This document shows positions 1 through 4,952 of a stretch of 5,009 nucleotides of DNA, piece by piece. The notes below the pieces were generated by a model. That model did no database searches and was not told the DNA's origin. It saw only the letters and a program-made list of their open reading frames with translations. Positions within the stretch are counted from its first letter, which is position 1. The number at the start of each line of letters is the position of its first letter. Source of the stretch: a bacterium (GTDB lineage Bacteria > SZUA-79 > Acidulodesulfobacterales > Acidulodesulfobacteraceae); NCBI GenBank assembly GCA_021803845.1, contig JAJZLA010000163.1, forward strand, positions 1-5,009, written 5' to 3'. The translations under genes were made by a program, and so were the position numbers.

Positions 1-73
1 TCTTAGCATCGGAAGTTATACCGGCTCCGCCCGAACCGTCAAAACCCGCAACTGATAAAATTTTTAACGTCAA
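1..73 (-). CDS. thiD: ThiD-like hydroxymethylpyrimidine (phosphate) kinase, N-terminal fragment
   Basis: Only the first 24 codons are present; the gene continues past the left edge. The reading begins MTLKILSVAGFDGSGGAGIT and continues with SDAK. This matches the start of the ribokinase-fold kinases ThiD/PdxK, where a beta strand is followed by the (S/F/Y)D-x-SGGAGI-x-(A/S)D-x-K substrate loop. ThiD phosphorylates hydroxymethylpyrimidine and its monophosphate for thiamin synthesis in the cytoplasm. The start chosen is TTG at 73-71. It lies 9 bases after an AAAGGA ribosome binding site, there is no ATG or GTG nearby, and an in-frame TAA closes the frame seven codons upstream. The gene sits 14 bases downstream of polX on the same strand, so the two are probably co-transcribed. 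A pyridoxal kinase relative or a ThiD fusion cannot be excluded from so short a piece. Confidence 0.78.
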   Translation of the reverse strand, partial: MTLKILSVAGFDGSGGAGITSDAK

Positions 74-82
74 AATAATTTG

Positions 83-88
83 TCCTTT
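83..88 (-). promoter_or_regulatory. Ribosome binding site of thiD, overlapping the polX stop
   Basis: On the minus strand AAAGGA lies 9 bases before the TTG start of thiD. Its first base is also the last base of the polX TAA stop codon. This placement supports the TTG start and suggests that ribosomes finishing polX can help start thiD (translational coupling, inferred). Confidence 0.65.
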
Positions 89-1869
89 TATTTACTTCTT
101 TTTACTTTTTCTTTCTTAAAATCCCTCATGCTTCTTAAAATATCGTAAACTTTCGAAGCGCTCCTCGTATTTAAAATATCCGATTTTTTTGCCCAGCCTT
201 TTCTGGCTATACCGACTCCGTAGTTAACAAGGCGTATTCCTTCTGTTTTGTGCGCGTCCGGATTAATTGAAAGCATAACGTTTTTAGATAAAGCTGATTT
301 TATATGCCTCCAGTCGATATCCAGCCTTTTAGGATTAGCATTAAGTTCTATAACGGTTTTGTATTCCGAAGCGCTGTCTAAAATCCTGCCTACATTTAAA
401 GGGTATTCTTTTCTTTCTAAAAGAAGTCTGCCGGTAAGGTGGCCAATCATGGTCGTGTACGGATTTTTAATTGCTTTAACTATTCTTTCGGTCATAAGAG
501 ATTCCGTCATATTAAAGTTTGAATGCACTGATGCTATGACAAAATCCAGTTTGGACAAAGTTTTATCATCATAATCCAAACTGCCGTCGGGTAAAATATC
601 CGACTCTACGCCTTTAAAAATTTTAATTTTATCTGCATATTTTTTATTAAGCCTCTCGATATATTCGATTTGAGATTCAAGCTCATCGGCAGAAAGCCCG
701 TTGGCGTAATGCGCCGATACCGAATGGTCGGAGATTCCTATGTATTCGTATCCAAGCTTTATACATTCTTCTACCATAGCTTCCATGCTTTCTTTTCCGT
801 CGGTATAAGTAGTATGAATATGAAAAACTCCGCGCAGGTCTCTTTCTTCTATAAGAACGGGTATCCCGCCGTTTAGCGCCGCATCGAGTTCCCCTGTTCC
901 CTCCCTTAATTCCGGAGGAATATACTGCATACCGAAGACTCCGTAAAATTCCTTTTCGTCGTTTACTTTTATTTTATTTGTTTTAATTTCGTTTTTATTC
1001 CTTTTAAATATGCCGTATTCGTTTATTTTATAGCCGTTTGCTTTTTCAAGCGACCTCAGCTCTTCATTATGCATTTTAGAGCCGGTAAAATGATGAAGCG
1101 CATAAACGAAATCTTCGTAAGGCACTAACCTTAAATCGGCGTGTATGCCGCTCTTTAAAATTATGCTTGTTTTAGTTTCGCCGGAAGATTCCGTTCTTAA
1201 AATTTCGGGATATTTAAACAGCCGGTCGAAAAACTGCGGCTCTTTTCCTGCGGCGACGGAAAGCACCATGTCTATATCTCCTACGGTTTCCATTTTTCTT
1301 CTGAGAGAACCCGCTGTCTGAATATCGTATATGATTTTTTGGGGCGTATTTTTAAGATAATATTCAAGCATAAGGGCTTGGTTTAAAGCGTCGGGATATA
1401 AAAATCTGGTTTTAAAAATATTAAATTCTTCCAACGATTTTTTTAAATTTTCTATAGATTTTTCTCCGAAACCGTGGATATCTTTTAACTTATTGGATTT
1501 TAAAGCATTTTCCAAATCGGCCGCGCTCTTAATATTAAAATTTTCATATAAAAGCCTTGCTTTTTTGGGACCTAATCCCCTTATTTTTAAAAGCTCGAAT
1601 AAGCCGTCCGGCACCGATTTTAGAAGTTCGTCGTAATAAGCGAGGCTTCCCGTCTCTACAAGCTCTTTTATTTTAAGATGCAGGTCTTTTCCGATACCGG
1701 GGATATTTAAATTTTTTCTCTCTATAATAATATCGGATAAACTTTCTCCAAGCCTGCTTATTACGGCGGAAGCATTTAAATATGCCCTTATTTTAAAGGG
1801 ATTTTCGCCTTTAATTTCCAGTATTTCGGCTATATGTTCGAAAACTTCGGCAATTTCCGCATTCGTCAT
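88..1869 (-). CDS. polX: DNA polymerase/3'-5' exonuclease PolX (family X polymerase with PHP domain)
   Basis: A 593-residue protein, close to the usual 570-600 for bacterial PolX, a gap-filling polymerase of base-excision and end repair with an Mn-dependent exonuclease. The N-terminal 8-kDa-like DNA-binding region (about 1-145) has helix-hairpin-helix motifs at IPGIG (56-60), IRGLG (96-100) and IHGFG (131-135). The nucleotidyltransferase core has GSLRR (187-191), the catalytic pair D198/D200 in VGDID, and D245 in HADLRL. FTGSKMHN (261-268) and NEYGIF (283-288) are the thumb-side nucleotide contacts. The PHP domain (about 347-560) keeps all nine expected metal ligands: H350, H352, D357, H382, E422, H449, H477, D538 and H540. 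Both activities therefore look intact. The ATG at 1869 is the first possible start, since an in-frame TAA lies three codons upstream. No clear Shine-Dalgarno precedes it. It leads an operon with thiD. Confidence 0.97.
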   Translation of the reverse strand: MTNAEIAEVFEHIAEILEIKGENPFKIRAYLNASAVISRLGESLSDIIIERKNLNIPGIGKDLHLKIKELVETGSLAYYDELLKSVPDGLFELLKIRGLGPKKARLLYENFNIKSAADLENALKSNKLKDIHGFGEKSIENLKKSLEEFNIFKTRFLYPDALNQALMLEYYLKNTPQKIIYDIQTAGSLRRKMETVGDIDMVLSVAAGKEPQFFDRLFKYPEILRTESSGETKTSIILKSGIHADLRLVPYEDFVYALHHFTGSKMHNEELRSLEKANGYKINEYGIFKRNKNEIKTNKIKVNDEKEFYGVFGMQYIPPELREGTGELDAALNGGIPVLIEERDLRGVFHIHTTYTDGKESMEAMVEECIKLGYEYIGISDHSVSAHYANGLSADELESQIEYIERLNKKYADKIKIFKGVESDILPDGSLDYDDKTLSKLDFVIASVHSNFNMTESLMTERIVKAIKNPYTTMIGHLTGRLLLERKEYPLNVGRILDSASEYKTVIELNANPKRLDIDWRHIKSALSKNVMLSINPDAHKTEGIRLVNYGVGIARKGWAKKSDILNTRSASKVYDILRSMRDFKKEKVKRSK

Positions 1870-1913
1870 AAATTTTTATTTACTTAAATTTGCCGATAGA
1901 AACAGTTAAAATG

Positions 1914-1942
1914 ACTATAAAGTTTAATAAACGCTGGATAAA
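1914..1942 (-). promoter_or_regulatory. Candidate sigma-70-type promoter of polX
   Basis: On the minus strand a TTTATC -35-like box (1942-1937) is separated by 17 bases from a TATAGT -10 box (1919-1914, five of six consensus bases). Transcription would start near 1907, giving a leader of roughly 38 bases. The -35 box falls inside the left arm of the large inverted repeat (1934-1959), so the element may supply part of the promoter. The -35 match is only three of six, so this is tentative. Confidence 0.35.
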
Positions 1943-2098
1943 CGGCATGCGTTTATATCCGCCTACGCGATATTTCCGTCCGCGTTTATCAAAGCATGTC
2001 TTTGATGCGGACGGAAATGGACACCCGTTGGATGAAGACCTAAAAACCTGCAAAGTCATTCCTGCGTAAACAGATATAAACGCATGCCGTTTATCCAG
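1934..2098. repeat. 26-bp perfect inverted repeat, each arm itself a hairpin
   Basis: The arms 1934-1959 and 2073-2098 are exact reverse complements, 113 bases apart. Each arm is also internally symmetric: ATAAACG and CGTTTAT flank a 5-base loop (GCATG at 1945-1949, CATGC at 2083-2087). The DNA or RNA could therefore form either one long stem or two short hairpins. The arms begin with CTGGAT, and the right arm is preceded by GTCATTCCTGCG (2055-2066). These pieces resemble the common REP-type repeat family that pairs CTGGATTCC with GGAATGAC; that resemblance is from memory. Confidence 0.85.
1973..2017. repeat. Central hairpin of the intergenic element
   Basis: An 11-bp stem (TTTCCGTCCGC at 1973-1983 with GCGGACGGAAA at 2007-2017) continues, after a one-sided 4-base bulge GTTT (1984-1987), into a 7-bp stem (ATCAAAG 1988-1994 with CTTTGAT 2000-2006) closed by the loop CATGT. 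All 18 pairs are Watson-Crick. No T-run follows on either strand, so it is not a typical intrinsic terminator. It lies between the two 26-bp arms and is the strongest local stem in the window. Confidence 0.8.
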
Positions 2099-2140
2099 AA
2101 TTAAAATTTTCTATCGGCAATTTTGGGATTTATATATAAT

Positions 2141-2170
2141 TTGTATATGTTCATTCAATTATGTTATATT
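2141..2170 (+). promoter_or_regulatory. Candidate extended -10 promoter of yggT
   Basis: TTGTAT (2141-2146), an 18-base spacer, then TATATT (2165-2170) preceded by TG plus one base (2162-2163), the extended -10 pattern. Transcription would begin near 2177, leaving a leader of under 30 bases before the ATG at 2204. The surrounding sequence is very AT-rich, so chance matches are easy. Confidence 0.45.
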
Positions 2171-2203
2171 ATATATTAAATTTAATTAAACTAAAACTAA
2201 AAC

Positions 2204-2530
2204 ATGGATATTTTACTGCTTAAATTTTTAACAGACGCTATAGATATAGTGAAAGATATTCTTTATATCTATATGTGGGTGATCATTATTAAAGCCCTGC
2301 TTTCATGGGTAAGCCCCGACCCTTATAATCCCATAGTCCGCTTCATTAACGATATTACCGAGCCGGTGCTTAATAAAGTAAGGCTCATACTTCCGGTAGG
2401 TTCTTCTTTCGCTTTCGATTTTTCTCCGATAATAGTCATACTAATAATAATAGCCTTGATGCAGCTGCTAAATTTTATAGAATACAGATATATTATGCAA
2501 AACGTACCGTTTATAATTTTGAGGCGCTGA
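2204..2530 (+). CDS. yggT: YggT family small integral membrane protein
   Basis: A 108-residue protein, slightly longer than the usual 85-100 of single-repeat YggT proteins. A first hydrophobic helix (about 14-35) runs into the family signature ALLSWVSPDPYNPIVRF (31-47), then ITEPVLNKVRLILP (51-64). A second helix spans about 73-93, and the C-terminus is basic (ILRR). The family sits in the cytoplasmic membrane. Its biochemical role is not firmly established; members have been linked with cell-division neighbourhoods and with cation or osmotic tolerance. The ATG at 2204 lacks a Shine-Dalgarno sequence (the upstream bases are A/T/C only), unlike the three plus-strand genes that follow it, but the next in-frame Met is inside helix 1. 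It lies 66 bases before divIVA, an arrangement common in several bacterial phyla. Confidence 0.93.
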   Translation: MDILLLKFLTDAIDIVKDILYIYMWVIIIKALLSWVSPDPYNPIVRFINDITEPVLNKVRLILPVGSSFAFDFSPIIVILIIIALMQLLNFIEYRYIMQNVPFIILRR

Positions 2531-2538
2531 CTTTTACC

Positions 2539-2567
2539 TTGCTTACATTTATATTTATATATATAAT
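2539..2567 (+). promoter_or_regulatory. Candidate sigma-70-type promoter of divIVA
   Basis: TTGCTT (2539-2544), an exact 17-base spacer, and a consensus TATAAT (2562-2567). Transcription would begin near 2574, about 22 bases before the divIVA ATG, leaving room for the AGGAG site (2584-2588). The -35 box matches only in its TTG, but the spacing and -10 are ideal. It suggests divIVA can be expressed independently of yggT. Confidence 0.55.
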
Positions 2568-2596
2568 TAACCGATTTTAACGCAGGAGTTAAAATT

Positions 2597-3310
2597 ATGG
2601 AACTTTCTCCAATAGAAATAAGATCGCAAAAGTTTTCAAAAAAAATTAAAGGGTACGACGTAACAGAAGTCGAAAATTTTCTTGAAATAGTCGCAAAAGA
2701 TTTAGAAAAACTTTACGGGGAATACTACGGACTAAAAGAAGAACTCGTCAAAAAAAATCAGGAGATTGCAGACTACAAAGAAAAAGACAAGTCTATAAGC
2801 GAAGCGATACTTATGGTGCAGTCGGTTTCCAACGACATCAAAAAAGCGGCTATTATGGAAGCGGAATCTATAAAAAACAGGGCTGTTTCCGAATCGGAAA
2901 ACATAATAAAAGACGCAAACAAAAAATATGCCGAAATCGTCAAGAATATCGAAGAATTGTTAAACAAGAAGATAATTATAGTAAATTCTTTAAAAAATCT
3001 GCTGCAGACAAATATCGATATAGTAAACAGGGAATCGGAAAAAAATCTTGGGATTTCCTTGCCGGAAGAACCGATAAAAATAGATGCTTCCTCTTATATT
3101 AAAGGCAGCGCCGAGCTTAAAGAGGATTCTTCCGTTAATGCCGCCGAAGCAAAGAAAACCGACGAAAATTACGATCTTGCAGATTTTTTAAAAAATAGCG
3201 GAATAGAAAAAAAAGACGGCAAAGAGGACAAAGAGGAAATTTCCAAAACGGAAGACGGCGAAAAAAGTATGGAGGAAATGCTGGGCGATATTAATAAATT
3301 TTCTTTCTAA
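2597..3310 (+). CDS. divIVA: DivIVA domain-containing protein (polar/division-site coiled-coil scaffold)
   Basis: A 237-residue protein. The N-terminal DivIVA domain (about 2-38) reads LSPIEIRSQKF, then KKIKGYDVTEVENFLE (15-30), which aligns without gaps to the family pattern LTP-x-DI ... F/RGYD-x-x-EV-x-x-FL. The membrane-inserting FR pair at 17-18 of the Bacillus protein is I17/K18 here, which keeps one hydrophobic and one basic residue. A long charged coiled coil follows (about 30-150), then a low-complexity Lys/Glu/Asp-rich linker (about 160-225). The end has two short hydrophobic segments, DLADFLKNSGI (193-203) and SMEEMLGDINKFSF (224-237). DivIVA proteins bind negatively curved membrane at septa and poles and recruit partners; the partner here is unknown. 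AGGAG lies 8 bases before the ATG. The gene follows yggT on the same strand. Confidence 0.92.
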   Translation: MELSPIEIRSQKFSKKIKGYDVTEVENFLEIVAKDLEKLYGEYYGLKEELVKKNQEIADYKEKDKSISEAILMVQSVSNDIKKAAIMEAESIKNRAVSESENIIKDANKKYAEIVKNIEELLNKKIIIVNSLKNLLQTNIDIVNRESEKNLGISLPEEPIKIDASSYIKGSAELKEDSSVNAAEAKKTDENYDLADFLKNSGIEKKDGKEDKEEISKTEDGEKSMEEMLGDINKFSF

Positions 3311-3333
3311 GACTTATATTTATTTATATTATG

Positions 3334-3342
3334 TGATATACT
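3334..3342 (+). promoter_or_regulatory. Candidate extended -10 promoter upstream of the radical SAM gene
   Basis: TGA immediately before TATACT (3337-3342) forms an extended -10 element; the best-placed -35 (TTATAT, 3314-3319, 17-base spacer) is weak. The start would be near 3349, leaving a leader of about 100 bases, which is longer than for the other genes here. That leader contains the 3359-3368 repeat piece and the 3408-3423 inverted repeat. It is too short for a cobalamin riboswitch, and I see no such structure. Confidence 0.35.
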
Positions 3343-3358
3343 TATAAAGTACGACATA

Positions 3359-3368
3359 TGCCGATAGA
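3359..3368 (+). repeat. Isolated copy of the intergenic element's terminal-repeat core
   Basis: TGCCGATAGA here is identical to 1891-1900 and to the reverse complement of 2110-2119, the two ends of the element between polX and yggT. No second end or internal part of the element is visible nearby. It may be a remnant end, a shared protein-binding site, or chance. Confidence 0.4.
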
Positions 3369-3407
3369 TATTAATTACCAGAATTGCGCCGCATTAAATT
3401 ATTTATC

Positions 3408-3423
3408 GTTAATTTTAATTAAC
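3408..3423. repeat. Short inverted repeat in the radical SAM leader
   Basis: GTTAATT and AATTAAC (3408-3414, 3417-3423) are exact reverse complements around a TT centre, 12 bases before the AGAGGT ribosome binding site (3435-3440). It could be an operator or a weak hairpin. The AT-rich composition makes such symmetry fairly likely by chance. Confidence 0.35.
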
Positions 3424-3448
3424 ATTAATCGTCTAGAGGTAAAAGAAT

Positions 3449-4876
3449 ATGAAAATATTGCTTATTCAGCCAAATAATACAAGCACTATAGGATTAAATA
3501 ACGTATCGTTAATAGAACCCACCGGATTAGAAGCCATAGGCGGAAGTCTGCTCAGAGACGAGCATACGGTTAAAATAGCAGATTTAAGAGCCGTAGATTA
3601 CGACCCCGACAAATATTTAGAAGATAAAATAAAAAGTTTTAAGCCGGATGCGGTCGGTTTTTCATGTTCGTTTACTCCCGACGTGTACAGGACTATCGAA
3701 CTTGCAAAAAGAATGAAAAACGAATTCGGAATACGTTACGTCTTTATCGGCGGACATCACGTTTCCGTATATCCTTACGATTTTAACGTTAAAGAAATTG
3801 ATGCTATAATAATAGGGGAAGGCGAATATACCGTAAGGGATCTCGTCGGGGCATTTTCTTCAAATACGCCTCTTTCAAACGTTAAAGGCATAATATACAA
3901 CGAAAACGGCAGCCAGATAAAAACGCAGGAAAGACCGCTTCTTAAAAACATAAACGACCTTCCTTTCTTTGCAAGGCATCTTACCGAGGAATTCAGAAAA
4001 AAATATTATCTTGGTATCAGAACTTCGCTGGCATGCTTAGAAACGGCAAGAGGATGTCCTTTTAAATGCGATTTTTGCAGCGTTTGGAATTTTTACGGCG
4101 GTTCTTACAGATCAAAAACGCCTGAGCGCGTCGTAGCCGAATTAAAAGAAATTAAGGAAGATTACATACTTGTTACCGACGACAACTTCTTCAGCGACGT
4201 TAAAAGGGCAAAAAAAATAGCGGAACTTTTAAAAAAAGAAAAAATATATAAACTATACACTATACAGGCAAGGAGCGATACTATAGTCAAGCATCCCGAA
4301 CTTATATCTCAATGGAAAGAAATGGGGCTGTCTAATATTTTTATCGGCTTCGAAAGCATAGACGACGAGAAACTGAGCAGTATAAACAAAAGCAACTCTT
4401 CGTTAAATAACGAAAAAGCATACTATATAGCAAAAAAACAGAATGTAGCCGTAACAGCTTCTTTTATAGTTTCTCCGGATTTCACGAAGATGGATTTCAA
4501 TAAATTAATCGGCTTCGTTAAAAGGCTTAAGATAAGCGTGCCCGTATTTTCCGTACTTACGCCTCTCCCGGGAACAAAACTTTATAACGAATTAAAAGAT
4601 AAATTAACCGTTAAAAACTATTCTTACTACGATCTGTTTCACCCCGTTTTAGAAACGGTCTTGTCAAGAAACGATTTTTTTAAAGAATTTTCCAATCTGT
4701 ATAAAACATCATATAAAAGTTTAAATTTAAGGGCAAACGATATTTTTTTTATTTTAAAATACATACTTTCCGGAAAAATGCCGGTTACGCATATGTTTAA
4801 ACTTAAAAAATCCATGAAAAATATTTCCACCCCTATGACGTATATAAATTCTTTGCTTCTGGAAAACAAAAATTAA
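3449..4876 (+). CDS. B12-binding-domain radical SAM protein, HpnR-like (possible hopanoid C-3 methylase)
   Basis: A 475-residue protein. The N-terminal Rossmann-like cobalamin-binding region (about 1-135) has MKILLIQP, VGFSCSF (69-75), VFIGGHHVSVYP (98-109) and IIGEGE (121-126). It lacks the DxHxxG histidine-on motif, as do many class B radical SAM enzymes. The radical SAM core (about 190-400) has the cluster motif CPFKCDFC (C203, C207, C210), the SAM-side VTDDNFF (242-248), IGFESID (299-305) and TPLPGTKLY (371-379). The order and wording of blocks, especially the region after the cluster (FCSVWNFYGGSYR, 209-221) and FKEFSNLYKTSYKSLN (411-426), recall the hopanoid C-3 methylase HpnR from end to end. 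That suggests a SAM- and cobalamin-dependent methylation of an unactivated carbon. The family is broad and no hopanoid genes are in view, so the substrate is inferred. An AGAGGT site lies 8 bases before the ATG. Confidence 0.9.
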   Translation: MKILLIQPNNTSTIGLNNVSLIEPTGLEAIGGSLLRDEHTVKIADLRAVDYDPDKYLEDKIKSFKPDAVGFSCSFTPDVYRTIELAKRMKNEFGIRYVFIGGHHVSVYPYDFNVKEIDAIIIGEGEYTVRDLVGAFSSNTPLSNVKGIIYNENGSQIKTQERPLLKNINDLPFFARHLTEEFRKKYYLGIRTSLACLETARGCPFKCDFCSVWNFYGGSYRSKTPERVVAELKEIKEDYILVTDDNFFSDVKRAKKIAELLKKEKIYKLYTIQARSDTIVKHPELISQWKEMGLSNIFIGFESIDDEKLSSINKSNSSLNNEKAYYIAKKQNVAVTASFIVSPDFTKMDFNKLIGFVKRLKISVPVFSVLTPLPGTKLYNELKDKLTVKNYSYYDLFHPVLETVLSRNDFFKEFSNLYKTSYKSLNLRANDIFFILKYILSGKMPVTHMFKLKKSMKNISTPMTYINSLLLENKN

Positions 4877-4879
4877 TTA

Positions 4880-4908
4880 TTGCAATTTTTATTTTAAAAT
4901 ATTATAAT
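4880..4908 (+). promoter_or_regulatory. Candidate sigma-70-type promoter of the right-edge gene
   Basis: TTGCAA (4880-4885, four of six consensus bases), an exact 17-base spacer and a consensus TATAAT (4903-4908). Transcription would begin near 4915, giving a leader of about 38 bases. This is the best promoter match in the window. It starts four bases after the radical SAM stop codon. Confidence 0.6.
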
Positions 4909-4920
4909 TTTTATTTTAAA
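4884..4920 (+). repeat. 15-bp direct repeat, AT-rich
   Basis: AATTTTTATTTTAAA occurs exactly at 4884-4898 and 4906-4920, a 22-base period (about two helical turns), with the candidate TATAAT box between and overlapping the second copy. Low complexity makes replication slippage or chance a fair explanation. Confidence 0.5.
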
Positions 4921-4924
4921 TAAC

Positions 4925-4936
4925 AAAAGTACTTTT
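4925..4936. repeat. 12-bp perfect palindrome before the ribosome binding site
   Basis: AAAAGTACTTTT is a perfect palindrome. It lies just downstream of the predicted transcription start (about 4915) and directly abuts the AAGGAGGG ribosome binding site. The position fits an operator for a dimeric repressor; no regulator is identified. Confidence 0.4.
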
Positions 4937-4944
4937 AAGGAGGG
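4937..4944 (+). promoter_or_regulatory. Strong ribosome binding site that sets a TTG start
   Basis: AAGGAGGG is close to the full anti-16S complement and lies 8 bases before the TTG at 4953. No ATG or GTG is available at a workable distance, so this site decides the start of the right-edge gene. Confidence 0.75.
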
Positions 4945-4952
4945 TTTTATAA

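Larger units (their letters stand above)
1886..2124. repeat. Nested inverted-repeat element (MITE- or REP/BIME-like) between divergent polX and yggT
   Basis: This fills most of the 334-base gene-free gap. The outer ends form a terminal inverted repeat: 1886-1902 matches the reverse complement of 2108-2124 at 16 of 17 bases, with the exact core TTGCCGATAGAAA. If the element proper begins at GCCGATAG (1892) and ends at CTATCGGC (2118), it is flanked on both sides by AATTT, which could be a 5-bp target duplication or simply part of the repeat. Inside are a 26-bp perfect inverted repeat and a central hairpin, listed separately. The part from 1931 to 2100 is about 46% GC by hand count, against about 15% in the next 100 bases, so it stands out from its surroundings. 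There is no ORF of note, so it would be non-autonomous. Whether it is mobile cannot be told from one copy. Confidence 0.7.

Noticed and set aside
248..574. Plus-strand 108-codon open frame inside polX
   Set aside because: It lies antisense to a well-conserved part of the PolX PHP domain, has no ribosome binding site, and its translation resembles no family.
670..876. Plus-strand 68-codon open frame inside polX
   Set aside because: It is antisense to the first metal-ligand motifs of the PHP domain; an AT-rich shadow frame without start signals.
1973..2017. Central hairpin as an intrinsic terminator
   Set aside because: The stem is strong but no T-run follows on either strand, and it lies between divergent gene starts where no terminator is needed.
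1886..2124. CRISPR array or tRNA gene in the intergenic region
   Set aside because: The repeats are inverted rather than evenly spaced direct repeats, and no cloverleaf or conserved tRNA boxes can be drawn.
2773..2967. Minus-strand 64-codon open frame inside divIVA
   Set aside because: It is a shadow of the coiled-coil coding sequence; its hydrophobic look comes from the complement of Lys/Glu codons.
3311..3350. Terminator after divIVA
   Set aside because: No GC-containing stem with a T-run is visible; the segment is simply AT-rich and fits promoter sequence better.
3311..3448. Cobalamin riboswitch ahead of the B12-type radical SAM gene
   Set aside because: The gap is only 138 bases, no B12-box-like sequence is seen, and the few symmetric segments are short and AT-rich.
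4639..4869. Minus-strand 76-codon open frame inside the radical SAM gene
   Set aside because: It overlaps the conserved C-terminal part of the enzyme in antisense and has no supporting signals.
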